DNA of 64,000 nucleotides from Polycyclovorans algicola TG408 (GCF_000711245.1 NZ_JOMH01000001.1:2660830-2724829), one strand, 5' to 3'; counted from the stretch's first letter, positions 17,148 through 26,142 are shown. Program-made: numbers and translations. The notes: generated from the sequence alone by a model not told the origin.

Positions 17148-18881
17148 TTACAGGCGATAAATGCCCACGATCTGGGAGAACGTGGTCGCCCCGCTGCACT
17201 CGGACGGCGGAATTTCGACCTGCAAGGTCAGGATGATGTCGCGGTTCGGATCCGGAGCCTCGTCAGGCGTCTGGTGAACGAAGGACACCTGCTGTGGACC
17301 GGTGTTGGTGTTGAATGGCCCAACGGTCGCCGGTTCGAGAACCGAACCGTCGGTCGTGATCAGGGTGTACGTCGTTCCGGAAGGTGGCACCTGGCCATTG
17401 ATGTCGGACACTTCAATGTTGATCCCCAGCGTTTCGCCGGGGCCGACACCGGCCGGCTGGAACGGACAAAGACCACCGGCGTCACTGCAACTGATCAGCA
17501 AACCGTTACGGGCGAGCGAGAAAATGACATCGCCGGATGCCCTGACGTGCACCAGGTCGCTCTCGCAGTTCAGCCCGGGCGCATCGCAGACGTAGCCGTT
17601 GAACTCACCATCGCCCAACGAGTACTGCTGATCCTGATTGGTGTCGACGAATGGCTCGTCAGGGCCCCGGCTACCGTCGCCATCGTTGTCGACAAAGGCT
17701 TCGGGAAGATCGTCATCAAACCCATCGCCCGCGTCAAAGAAACCGTTGCCGTTTCGATCGATGAAGGTTTCCTCGCCCAGCGCCGTGGCCAGCACCGCGA
17801 CGCGGCCGTTGTCGGGCCGGGGGTTGCGGACGTTGAGCACAACCGAGCAGACGCCCGACTCCAGGGTCGAATCACCCAAGGGGTCACCGGTGAAGCAGGT
17901 CGACTGAATGGCACCGCCCTCGGTGCGGAAATTGACCGCCGTGTCTTCGGGGGCGGGGTTATTGAATCGGTCGGCCAGTCGCACGCTGACATTGACGGGT
18001 TCACCTGTGCAGGTGCCGTCCACTGCGAGGCGATCAAAGGCCAGGGTCATGCTGTCTTGATCGGGAAGGCCGGTCGAGATCGCCAGTCGCTCCGACTGCG
18101 TGGCAATGACCGATCCGCCATCGACGGCCACCGAAGCCCGCACCCGCACTGCGGTCGGAATCGACCCGCCGCTGACCACCGTTCGCACGATCCCTTGGTT
18201 GTCGCTGACGGCCGACGATGGGGTCAGGCTGACCTGCCCCACCGTCGAGCTCAGCGCGAACTCGACGCGCTGGTTGGGGACCACACCACCGGTGGTGTCG
18301 CGAACCCTGAATTGCACGGTGGCCTGTGTCGAAATCGGACTGCCAATCAAGCCGATGATCGCCGGGTCGACGGAGACGAATTCAACTTGTCCCAGTTCAG
18401 CGGCCGCAACGTTGACGGTGCCGCGGGCCGTTTCGGTGCCGTCATCAAGCGTCACGCGGGCAGTGATCTCGTCGGCACCGCTGCAACCCTGTGCGATGTA
18501 GGTGGTGTCGAAACGGCCACTGCTGGCGTCGACGACGACAGGCTCGAAACGACTCAGCCCCGCGGCGCTGCAATCGGACTGAAAACTGACCGAAAGGGGC
18601 GTGTCCGAGACCCGTTCACCGGCGGCATCGACCACGTCAACACGAACGGCCGTCTGACCGCCCGCCGAGAGCTCGGTCACGCCAATCGACAGCGCACCCT
18701 CGCTGAAAGCACCTTGATCCAGCGTGCCGAGGCGCAATGCCGTTGGCGTTTCGCCATCGGGGGGGAGCGTGGGGGTCGGGCTGACGTTTTCACCGCCGCC
18801 GAAAGAGGCTTCCCCTCCACAGGCGCCCAACAACAGCGCGCACGCCAGCCAGCACCCGCCCGTCGACAAAGCTTTCTGCAC
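17148..18881 (-). CDS. Large lipoprotein with bacterial Ig-like domains and a calcium-loop-like insert
   Basis: A 577-aa exported lipoprotein. A signal peptide with lipobox LGAC puts the lipidated Cys at residue 21. The body is a series of beta-rich Ig-like (Big-type) repeats, for example VRVDVVDAAGERVSDTPLSVSF, VQFRVRDTTGGVVPNQRVEF and VSVRLADRFNNPAPEDTAVNF. Between about 375 and 428 lie three Asp/Gly-rich loops (DRNGNGFFD, DNDGDGSRGPDE, DTNQDQQYSLGDGE) that look like EF-hand or thrombospondin-type calcium loops. Several cysteines could form disulfides. The GTG start has GGGAG six bases upstream, and a promoter-like pair lies further upstream. It precedes recO by 12 bp. The function is unknown; a surface or adhesion role is a guess from the fold. 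Confidence 0.85.
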   Translation of the reverse strand: MQKALSTGGCWLACALLLGACGGEASFGGGENVSPTPTLPPDGETPTALRLGTLDQGAFSEGALSIGVTELSAGGQTAVRVDVVDAAGERVSDTPLSVSFQSDCSAAGLSRFEPVVVDASSGRFDTTYIAQGCSGADEITARVTLDDGTETARGTVNVAAAELGQVEFVSVDPAIIGLIGSPISTQATVQFRVRDTTGGVVPNQRVEFALSSTVGQVSLTPSSAVSDNQGIVRTVVSGGSIPTAVRVRASVAVDGGSVIATQSERLAISTGLPDQDSMTLAFDRLAVDGTCTGEPVNVSVRLADRFNNPAPEDTAVNFRTEGGAIQSTCFTGDPLGDSTLESGVCSVVLNVRNPRPDNGRVAVLATALGEETFIDRNGNGFFDAGDGFDDDLPEAFVDNDGDGSRGPDEPFVDTNQDQQYSLGDGEFNGYVCDAPGLNCESDLVHVRASGDVIFSLARNGLLISCSDAGGLCPFQPAGVGPGETLGINIEVSDINGQVPPSGTTYTLITTDGSVLEPATVGPFNTNTGPQQVSFVHQTPDEAPDPNRDIILTLQVEIPPSECSGATTFSQIVGIYRL

Positions 18882-18921
18882 GACTTACTCCCAATTGATG
18901 AACTCACCCCAAGTCCGCCGG

Positions 18922-18950
18922 ATAGTAAGTTGAAAGCGCTGCCCCAACAA
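18922..18950 (-). promoter_or_regulatory. Putative sigma70 promoter of the lipoprotein-recO-pdxJ-acpS run
   Basis: On the minus strand TTGTTG (18945-18950) and TACTAT (18922-18927) are separated by exactly 17 bp. Transcription would start near 18915, giving a leader of about 34 bases to the GTG at 18881. Two deviations from consensus in the -35 element leave some doubt. Confidence 0.5.
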
Positions 18951-19131
18951 CCGCTTGCCCGCCCTTTTGGAGGCCGTTTGGCAGGTCGGCGCTGCCGTCT
19001 GACACGCGTCGGTGCTGCGCGAGGAATAACGTGCGTCATGCAACGGCGATTCAGGTCCTCGTGGTAGAACATGCGAGCTTCTGGGGCGGCGCCCCACTCT
19101 CACGATTCGCAATGAGCATCAGGCCTTTTTT

Positions 19132-20568
19132 ATGGTGATACCGACTGCTGTGGGCTTCGCAAAAAACGCGCGACAGGCGTTGCTGATCACGGCCTTCGCG
19201 CTGGCGGCGATCAGCCAGGCGATTGCCAGTGAAAACGAGCCTGATCCGCCCTCCACGACAATCGAGCCGATTGATCCGCCGCCGCCGGAATCAGCACCGC
19301 CGGCGCCAGCCCCAACGGGCGACGCGACTGAACAAGCGCCAACCTCGGAGGACGCTGACGCTGCGGAGTCCGCGCCTGAAGCCGACGCCGAGCCAGCCGA
19401 TGCCACGCCCGTCGAGGACCCAGCCCCTGAAGGCAGCGCTGACAGCGACGATGCCGCCGGCACCCTGAAACCAACCGACTCGTCCGCGACCGGCGAGATT
19501 CTGCCGCTACCGTCCACTGAATCGTCGGCCAGCCCGGCCAGCTTCGAATTGCTGGACGCCAAGGTGGCGGCTGGCACTGTACAGCGGGTGTCGTGGTACC
19601 CCCCTGACTCCTTTGGGGGGCTCTCTGAGCCGACCCCGGTGCTGGTGGCGCACGGCAGCAAGCCGGGCCCCACGCTGTGTCTCACCGCGGCCATTCACGG
19701 CGACGAACTCAACGGCATTGAGATGGTGCGTCGCATTGTTTTCGACCTGGATGCCACGCAGCTGGCGGGTACGGTCATCGGCATTCCCATCGTCAGCCTG
19801 CAGGGTTTTCGGCAGGGGTCCCGCTACCTGGCCGACCGTCGAGACTTGAACCGCTATTTTCCCGGTGATGCCCGTGGCAGCGCCGCCGCGCGGATTGCCC
19901 ATTCGCTGTTCACCAAGGTCATGACCCAATGTGATGCGCTGGTCGACCTGCACACGGGATCGTTTCACCGCACCAACCTTCCGCAGATTCGCGGTGACCT
20001 GTCGATTGAATCGGTTGCGCATCTGACGCGTGGCTTCGGCGCCACCTCGGTACTCAATGGCGCCGGCCCGACCGGCTCGCTGCGCCGCGCAGCCACCGAC
20101 ATCGGCATTCCCGCCGTGACGCTGGAGGCCGGTGAGCCGCACCGCTTCCAGCCCGAGGAAGTTGAACACGGCGTAAGGGCGCTGCGCAGCCTGCTCAACC
20201 ACCTGGAAATGGTGCCGCGCTTCCGCCGCTGGCGTGAGCCGCAGCCGGTGTATTACGAATCAGTGTGGGTACGCGCCAACGAGGGCGGCATTCTGGTCAG
20301 CAGCGTGCCGTTGGGTGCGCAGGTCGTTCGTGATCAGGTGTTGGGCACGGTGACCGACCCCATCAACAATCGCCGTTACGAGATTCGCTCGCCGCACAAG
20401 GGCCGGGTCATCGGCATGGCACTGAACCAGTCGGTGATTCCCGGTTTTGCGGCCTATCACGTCGGCATCGAACGCCAGGAAGAAGAACTCAAAGAAGCAC
20501 CACAGGCCGAGCAAACCCCCGCAGACGATGGCGGCGTGCCCGACGACAAGGCGCCGCCGGGCGATTGA
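19132..20568 (+). CDS. Periplasmic succinylglutamate desuccinylase/aspartoacylase family protein
   Basis: A 478-aa zinc-dependent hydrolase of the AstE/aspartoacylase branch of the M14 carboxypeptidase clan. The zinc ligands appear in AAIHGDELNGIE (His189, Glu192) and VDLHTGS (His274), and a probable catalytic Glu lies in TLEAGE (332-335). A C-terminal beta domain (about 370-460, ending near SPHKGRVIGMALNQ) is typical. The N terminus has a signal peptide (about 1-33). An unusual Pro/Ala/Glu/Asp-rich linker (about 35-135) follows, so the domain is probably tethered or extended in the periplasm. The substrate is unknown; N-acyl amino acids or peptides are possible. It reads towards thrS, 50 bp away. 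Confidence 0.85.
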   Translation: MVIPTAVGFAKNARQALLITAFALAAISQAIASENEPDPPSTTIEPIDPPPPESAPPAPAPTGDATEQAPTSEDADAAESAPEADAEPADATPVEDPAPEGSADSDDAAGTLKPTDSSATGEILPLPSTESSASPASFELLDAKVAAGTVQRVSWYPPDSFGGLSEPTPVLVAHGSKPGPTLCLTAAIHGDELNGIEMVRRIVFDLDATQLAGTVIGIPIVSLQGFRQGSRYLADRRDLNRYFPGDARGSAAARIAHSLFTKVMTQCDALVDLHTGSFHRTNLPQIRGDLSIESVAHLTRGFGATSVLNGAGPTGSLRRAATDIGIPAVTLEAGEPHRFQPEEVEHGVRALRSLLNHLEMVPRFRRWREPQPVYYESVWVRANEGGILVSSVPLGAQVVRDQVLGTVTDPINNRRYEIRSPHKGRVIGMALNQSVIPGFAAYHVGIERQEEELKEAPQAEQTPADDGGVPDDKAPPGD

Positions 20569-20580
20569 CGCGTCGGCCCG

Positions 20581-20586
20581 TATAAT
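20581..20586 (+). promoter_or_regulatory. Putative -10 element of thrS
   Basis: A perfect TATAAT stands in very GC-rich surroundings, 33 bases before the thrS ATG. No acceptable -35 lies 16-18 bp upstream, and a TTGACG upstream is only 10 bp away. The call rests on the -10 and its position. Confidence 0.4.
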
Positions 20587-20618
20587 TCTCGGCTCTTCAC
20601 CCGCCCGATGTCATTTCA

Positions 20619-22529
20619 ATGAGCCTTCAGATCACCTTTCCCGACGGCAACGTCAAATCCTTTGACGCGCCGGTGACCGGGCTGGAGATCGCCCAGGGCA
20701 TTTCGCCGGGCCTGGCCAAAAAGGCGGTGGTGGTCAAGGTGGACGGTGAACTCTGGGACCTGACCCGGCCCATCACCCGCGATGCGGCGATCAGTATCGT
20801 CACCCGCAACCAGCCGGAAGCGGTGGAGGTGATCCGTCACGATGCCGCGCATGTCATGGCGCAGGCCGTGCAGGAGCTTTTCCCCGGCACGCAGATCACC
20901 TTCGGGCCATCCACCGAATACGGCTTTTATTACGACTTCGCGCGGGCCGAGCCCTTTACCGAGGCCGATCTCGAAACCATCGAGAAAAAGATGCGCGAGA
21001 TCGTCAAGCGCGATCTGCCCATCACCCGCGAGGTGTGGCCGCACGACCGGGCCGTGAAGCATTTCGAAACCATTGGTGAGCGCTACAAGGCCGAGTGGAT
21101 TCGCGATGGCATTGCGGCGGATGAAGAACTCACCATCTACAGGCAGGGCGAGTCGTGGCTGGACATGTGTCTGGGGCCACACCTGCCCTCCACCGGCCGT
21201 CTGGGCACCGCCTTTAAGCTGACCAAGGTGTCGGGCGCTTACTGGCGCGGCGACAAGAACAACGCGCAACTGCAGCGCATCTACGGACTGGCGTTCGCCA
21301 CCGATGAAGAGCTGAAAGCCCACCTGCACATGCTGGAAGAGGCCGAAAAGCGCGACCACCGCCGCCTGGGGCGCCAACTGGACCTGTTCCACCTACAGGA
21401 AGAAGCGCCCGGCTCGGTGTTCTGGCACCCCAAGGGCTGGACGCTGTTCCAGACCCTGATCGGTTACATGCGCAAAAAGCAGTTCGACGCCGGATATCAG
21501 GAAATCAATACGCCGGACATGATGGACAAGGCGTTCTGGGAAACCTCGGGCCACTGGCAGAACTACGGCGAAAACATGTTCGCCACCGAGCGTGACGAAG
21601 ACCGTACGCTGTGCCTCAAACCGATGAATTGCCCCGGTCACGTGCAGATCTTCAACCAGGGCACGCGCTCCTACCGTGAGTTGCCGCTGCGCTTCGCCGA
21701 GTTCGGCAAGGTGCACCGCTTCGAGCCCTCCGGCGCCCTGCACGGCCTGTTGCGGGTGCGCAGCTTCACCCAGGACGATGGCCACGTTTTCTGCACGCCC
21801 GAGCAACTGCAATCCGAGTGTGTGGCCTTCACCGAGCTCACCCTGGCGCAGTACGCCGAATTTGGCTTCGACAACATCCGCATCAAGCTCTCGACCCGCC
21901 CGGAAAAGCGCATCGGCGCCGATCACCTCTGGGACCAGTCTGAAGCGGCCCTGGCCGACGCCCTCGATTCCATGGGCATCGACTACAGCCTGTTCCCCGG
22001 CGAAGGCGCGTTCTACGGCCCCAAGCTGGAGTTCGTGCTGCGCGACGCCATTGGCCGTGACTGGCAGTGCGGCACCATTCAGGTGGACTTGAACCTGCCC
22101 GGCCGTCTCGATGCCGAGTACATCGGCGAAGACGGCAACCGCCACACGCCGATCATGTTGCACCGCGCCATCTTTGGCTCGCTGGAGCGGTTCACCGGCA
22201 TCCTCATCGAGCACCATGCCGGCAGCCTGCCCTTCTGGTTGTCGCCAGTGCAGGCGGTGGTCGCCCCCATCGTGTCGGATGCCGATAACTATGCGCGCGA
22301 CGTGTGCCAGCAGCTCAAGGCAGCCGGTGTTCGCGCGGACACCGACCTGTCGAACGAGAAGATCAACAAAAAAATCCGCGAGCTGGCGATGCAGCGCATT
22401 CCGGTGATTGTCGTCGTCGGCCGCAAGGAAGCTGAAGAAGGCACCGTGACGCTGCGCCTGCGCGGCGAGGAACATCAAAAAACCCTGCCGCTGGCCGAGG
22501 CCGTGGCCTGGCTCAAGGCGCATCGCTGA
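20619..22529 (+). CDS. thrS: Threonyl-tRNA synthetase
   Basis: A 636-aa class II aminoacyl-tRNA synthetase. In order: the TGS domain (about 1-61), the editing domain with HDAAHVMAQ and CLGPHLPSTG zinc-site residues, the catalytic core with LKPMNCPGHVQIF and the motif 2 arginine region (FAEFGKVHRFEPSGALHGL), and the C-terminal anticodon-binding domain. The length is typical. In most gammaproteobacteria infC-rpmI-rplT follow. Here the stop overlaps an M23 peptidase start by one base (TGATG), and no infC occurs downstream in the window. Confidence 0.98.
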   Translation: MSLQITFPDGNVKSFDAPVTGLEIAQGISPGLAKKAVVVKVDGELWDLTRPITRDAAISIVTRNQPEAVEVIRHDAAHVMAQAVQELFPGTQITFGPSTEYGFYYDFARAEPFTEADLETIEKKMREIVKRDLPITREVWPHDRAVKHFETIGERYKAEWIRDGIAADEELTIYRQGESWLDMCLGPHLPSTGRLGTAFKLTKVSGAYWRGDKNNAQLQRIYGLAFATDEELKAHLHMLEEAEKRDHRRLGRQLDLFHLQEEAPGSVFWHPKGWTLFQTLIGYMRKKQFDAGYQEINTPDMMDKAFWETSGHWQNYGENMFATERDEDRTLCLKPMNCPGHVQIFNQGTRSYRELPLRFAEFGKVHRFEPSGALHGLLRVRSFTQDDGHVFCTPEQLQSECVAFTELTLAQYAEFGFDNIRIKLSTRPEKRIGADHLWDQSEAALADALDSMGIDYSLFPGEGAFYGPKLEFVLRDAIGRDWQCGTIQVDLNLPGRLDAEYIGEDGNRHTPIMLHRAIFGSLERFTGILIEHHAGSLPFWLSPVQAVVAPIVSDADNYARDVCQQLKAAGVRADTDLSNEKINKKIRELAMQRIPVIVVVGRKEAEEGTVTLRLRGEEHQKTLPLAEAVAWLKAHR

Positions 22530-23353
22530 TGCGCATCGTCGGTCTGCTGCTGATTTTGCTGGCCACACTGCCCGCCTCGGGGTTGCAGCTGGAAGGTCGG
22601 TGGATACAGGGCGGCTTCGTAAGCGGGAAAGTCGCGCCGGGCAGCACGATGACCCTCGATGGCCAGCGGGTGACCATCGCCAAAGACGGCACCTTCGCCT
22701 TCGGGCTGGGCTTTGATGCCCCGGTGGCGGCCACCCTGACCGTCACCCATCCCGATGGCCGCAAAGAGCGTCAAGAGTATCCGGTTGAACAGCGCCGCTA
22801 TCCGGAAAGCCGCATCGACGGCCTGCCGGGCGCCATGGTGACGCCGCCCAAGGCGGTGCTGGACCGCATTGCCAAAGACAACAGCGACGTCGGCAAAGCC
22901 CGCGCCCAGCGGCGACCGGCTGCAGATTTTGCCGACGGCTTCATCTGGCCGCTCAAGGGCAGCCGCATCTCGGGCGAGTTTGGCTCCAGGCGCATCCTCA
23001 ATGGTGAACCGCGCCAACCGCACTTCGGCGTCGACATTGCCGCGCCCAGTGGCACGCCCATTCAGGCCAGCGCGGCGGGCTTGGTCACGATGGCGCATCC
23101 CGACCTGTATTTCACCGGTCAGACGGTGATCATCGACCACGGCCTGGGCGTCACCACCACCTACCTCCACCTGTCGAAAACCAACGTGAAAGTCGGTCAA
23201 GCGGTTGCCAAGGGTGAAGTGATCGGCCAGGTCGGCATGACCGGTCGCGCCACCGGGCCGCACCTGTGCTGGCGCGCCAACTGGGGCAACGTGCGACTCG
23301 ATCCTTCTTTATTGGTCGACGAACAACCTGCGCGCACCCAGCCGCGGTCCTGA
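22529..23353 (+). CDS. M23 family peptidase (LytM-like) with a substituted HxH motif
   Basis: A 274-aa exported protein. It has a short signal peptide (about 1-19), an N-terminal beta domain (about 20-90) and a peptidase M23 domain (about 137-262). The first motif is intact (HFGVD, His165 and Asp169), and a central HLHLSK-type histidine segment occurs in TTYLHLSKTN. In the second motif the usual HLHW reads HLCW, so His245 stays but the second His is Cys247. In LytM that residue is a zinc ligand, and cysteine could still bind zinc. A variant or inactive amidase activator is also possible. It is translationally coupled to thrS. Confidence 0.88.
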   Translation: MRIVGLLLILLATLPASGLQLEGRWIQGGFVSGKVAPGSTMTLDGQRVTIAKDGTFAFGLGFDAPVAATLTVTHPDGRKERQEYPVEQRRYPESRIDGLPGAMVTPPKAVLDRIAKDNSDVGKARAQRRPAADFADGFIWPLKGSRISGEFGSRRILNGEPRQPHFGVDIAAPSGTPIQASAAGLVTMAHPDLYFTGQTVIIDHGLGVTTTYLHLSKTNVKVGQAVAKGEVIGQVGMTGRATGPHLCWRANWGNVRLDPSLLVDEQPARTQPRS

Positions 23354-23425
23354 CAGACCGCTGGAACACCGGCGACGGGCAAACCGCCTAACTTCTGAGG
23401 CAACTGAAGGCCGGAGTGCGGTGCA

Positions 23426-24402
23426 ATGAGCGCATGGCTGATCGCGAGCGTGTTTGTGTTCACCTACCTGGGCATGGCCGCCGGTCGCGTACCCGGCCTC
23501 AAGGTCGATCGGGCGCACATCGCCTTCGCTGCGTCGGTGCTGTTGCTGGTCAGCGGCAGCGTCACGCTGAAACAGGCAGGGGGGTGGCTGGACTGGGACG
23601 CGCTGCTGTTGCTGCTGGGGATGATGATCATCTCGGTGCAGTTTCAGTTGTCCGGCGTTTATGCCCGTGTGAATGTGGGTGTTGGGCGACTGTCGCGACG
23701 ACCCAAAACGCTGCTGGCGCTGGTCACGGTTTTGGGGTGATCAGCGTCTTGTGGCGGGGACGCTGGACGCCTGGCCCCTGTCAAGTTGATGACGCCGTGG
23801 CTGTGGACAGCGACGACAAGTCCATTCACTTCACATGGAAACCTTGGCTCGCGGTGCTGGCCTTGTTGGCACTGTTCTCGACGCCGCTTCCACGCGAGCT
23901 CTCGGCACTGGCCCTGGCGGTGCTGGTCATGGCCTCCCGCCACCACGCCAGCCGCGATTACATCGGTGCCGTGGACTGGAATCTGCTGCTGCTGTTCGTC
24001 GGCCTGTTCATCGTCACCGGCGCAGCATCAGAACTGCCGTGGGCGCAGCACCACGCAGCGCAACTTGCGGCACAGGGCCTGCTGCCCGACACCGCGCTGT
24101 CGTTGGCAGGCGCCTCGCTGCTGGGGTCCAACCTGATCGGCAACGTACCGTTCGTGATGCTGCTGTTGCAGGTTTGGCCCGACATCCGCTCGCCCACCCT
24201 ACAGGCGCTGGCGCTGCTGTCGACCTTGTCCGGAAATCTGCTGATCGTCAGCAGCGTGGTGAACCTGGTCGTGGCCGAAAGCGCGCGTCGGTATGGCGTA
24301 ACGGTCGGCTTTTTCCAGTTTGCGCGCGTCGGCATTCCCGTCACTTTGCTGTCGATGACGGTGGCCCTTGGCTGGCTGTGGTGGATGGGCATGCCGCCAT
24401 AA
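23426..24402 (+). pseudogene. Broken SLC13/YbiR-type anion transporter with internal deletion and frame change
   Basis: The first frame (23426-23740, 104 codons) encodes the N-terminal membrane helices (from MSAWLIASVFVFTYLGMA to RRPKTLLALVTVLG) and stops at TGA. The C-terminal half continues in the -1 frame from about 23735 to 24402 (GVISVLWRGRW, SLLGSNLIGNVPFVMLLL, WLWWMGMPP). Compared with E. coli YbiR, about 85-90 residues are missing at the join. The loss includes the TNDV and IGNPQN segments of the first substrate-binding half. A heptamer T TTG GGG lies exactly before the stop, but a frameshift could not restore the lost part. It is most likely a deletion-derived pseudogene. A short functional protein from ribosomal frameshifting is possible but unlikely. 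Confidence 0.75.
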
Positions 24403-24624
24403 TCGGCGCTTCTTGAAACCCCATTCAACGCTCAGATAAGACCACTACAAACCCACCCGCCGCAGTTGGGCGCGTCCGAGGGCGCCCGTGGTGGTCTGCT
24501 CGCCGTCGGCGGCGCGTACCCGACGGCCGGGTGGTGCTGATCTGGCGGATCGCCAGCGCAATACCTCTAGATCTGCAGCGGGAAAGAGACACAGTCAAGC
24601 CGCCGTCTCACCCGGTCGCAGCCA
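24403..24624. other. Intergenic remnant with small inverted repeats, no gene seen
   Basis: No reading frame here resembles a known protein. CTGGCG and CGCCAG form a 6-bp stem with a 3-base loop (24542-24556), and GGGCGC/GCGCCC another stem near 24470-24487. The stretch separates the decayed transporter from a convergent operon and may be non-functional sequence. Confidence 0.4.
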
Positions 24625-24656
24625 GAAAAAAACCCCCGCAACCGGTGGTTGCGGGG
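24625..24656 (-). terminator. Rho-independent terminator of the TonB2-type operon
   Basis: CCCCGCAACC and GGTTGCGGGG form a perfect 10-bp stem with a 3-base loop (24634-24656). On the minus strand it is followed by a run of eight T. It lies 26 bp after the stop of the TPR gene that ends the operon. Confidence 0.9.
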
Positions 24657-24682
24657 CCAAACCCATGACGTCAAGTCGCCAC

Positions 24683-26131
24683 TCAGCCTTCTGATTCTTC
24701 GTCCAGCACTTCGACACACTCTTCGGTCAAGGTGCGACCGGCGATTTGCTGTGAGCGACACGCCGACAGCTCACGCTCACGTGCGGCTTCGGCGAGCATT
24801 TCGGCCTGTTCACGCTCAAGGCGCGCCTGCCGGTCTTCAGTGTCGTTGATGGCCTTGATGTATTCGCGCCAGCCGGTTGCTTCAACTCGGGTCAGCGCGA
24901 AGTCACCCGCCGATGCAAACGCCTTGTCAGCCGCCGCGCGCTGTTCCCGGTCGCCCGGGCCGGCCTGATTGAAGCGCGCAGTACCCAACAGCATCCAGGC
25001 GTTGGCGCGCTGCCCTTCATCCAGCCCGCCTTTGTTGAGCGCGCTGGCCAATGCCTCCTCGGCCGCCTCATTCTGCTCGTCGGCAAGGAGCACCTGGCCG
25101 AGTCGATAAGCGAGTTCACCGGTGTCTGACAGCGAGGCTGCCTCCCGCAAGACCGGGATGGCGCGCTTGTGTTCGCGTGCCTGACTCAGCAGCTGGGACA
25201 GCAAAGCGAGGTTCTCGACGTCGCGCTCGACTTGGTCGGCCTTCATTCCGGCTTCGAGCACGGCCGCGCCGCGGTGGGGATTGTTATGGACCGAATAAAG
25301 CTGCGCCAAAGAGAGGATGTCGCTTTCTTCGTCGATCAGGCCACTTTTGTAGGCCAGTTCCATCGTCGACAACGCGTCCTTGCTCTTCTCTTCCTGCATG
25401 TACAGCCCGGCAAGCTGCTTCCAGTAAGACACCTCATCCGCCCAGATCGAGACCATGATGCTGAGCAGACGCGAGCGCTTCTCGGTCAGACCCAGTTCCG
25501 AATAGATCATGTTGGCGAGGTCGAAATGGCGACGCTCGCGGGATTCGGCCAATTGCAGGGCGCGCTCGACCGGCACACGGGCCTTCTCGTAGTCGTTTTC
25601 GTAGTACAGGGCCGCAGCCAGCAGAAACCAGGCGTTGGCACCTGGTTCCTCGGTCGCGCGCATCCACGCCACCAGCCCGCGAATCGCTTCCTTGTAGTTT
25701 TCCTGCTGGAAATGAAGTTGGGCGACGTTGTACTGAAGCTGCAGGGCCGCGTCTTCAGGCAAGGCATTTTCAGCCAACGCGGCCTGAAAGTCCTTCATGG
25801 CCAGATCGACACGATCGACATTGACGTGCGCCTGCCCGCGAATCTGCAGGACTGACGCCCGGTCAAAGGGCTTCATGTTGTCTGCCTGCTGCATCAGCTT
25901 GTTCAAGTCGCCAAGTGCGCCCTGAAAGTTGTCGGCTTCCATCTTCTCGTAGGCACCGAGCAGCTGCTTGGCGACGCGGGGATCAAGCGACTGCACCTGC
26001 TCACCGCGCTCTTCTTCTTCCTCCTGCGCAATCGCAGGGTTAAAAACCAGGGCGCTGCCGAGCGCAACGAGCGCCGGCAGTGCGAAACGACGGACGACGG
26101 TCGCCAATCCAAACACTGGGTTTCTGAACAT
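24683..26131 (-). CDS. TPR protein of a TonB2-type energy transduction operon
   Basis: A 482-aa exported protein with a signal peptide (about 1-36, ending NPAIAQ) and an acidic EEEEER stretch. Many tetratricopeptide-like helix pairs (about 50-430) follow, for example LLGAYEKMEADNFQGAL and YNVAQLHFQQENYKEAI. A frame start at 26146 overlaps the tonB stop by ATGA, but the ATG at 26131 has GAGAGG seven bases upstream and gives a cleaner signal peptide. The same position in Vibrio and Shewanella TonB2 clusters is held by a TPR protein thought to help TonB or receptor function. The C terminus has a coiled, charged segment. The exact role is unknown. Confidence 0.85.
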   Translation of the reverse strand: MFRNPVFGLATVVRRFALPALVALGSALVFNPAIAQEEEEERGEQVQSLDPRVAKQLLGAYEKMEADNFQGALGDLNKLMQQADNMKPFDRASVLQIRGQAHVNVDRVDLAMKDFQAALAENALPEDAALQLQYNVAQLHFQQENYKEAIRGLVAWMRATEEPGANAWFLLAAALYYENDYEKARVPVERALQLAESRERRHFDLANMIYSELGLTEKRSRLLSIMVSIWADEVSYWKQLAGLYMQEEKSKDALSTMELAYKSGLIDEESDILSLAQLYSVHNNPHRGAAVLEAGMKADQVERDVENLALLSQLLSQAREHKRAIPVLREAASLSDTGELAYRLGQVLLADEQNEAAEEALASALNKGGLDEGQRANAWMLLGTARFNQAGPGDREQRAAADKAFASAGDFALTRVEATGWREYIKAINDTEDRQARLEREQAEMLAEAARERELSACRSQQIAGRTLTEECVEVLDEESEG

Positions 26132-26142
26132 GGTCGGGCCTC

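Noticed and set aside
16932-19067. 711-codon plus-strand frame covering recO and the Ig-like lipoprotein
   Set aside because: The minus strand carries RecO motifs and a lipobox protein with a promoter. The long plus frame is a GC-bias artefact.
20565-20586. TTGACG plus TATAAT as a full thrS promoter
   Set aside because: Only 10 bp separate the two elements, too short for sigma70. Only the -10 was kept.
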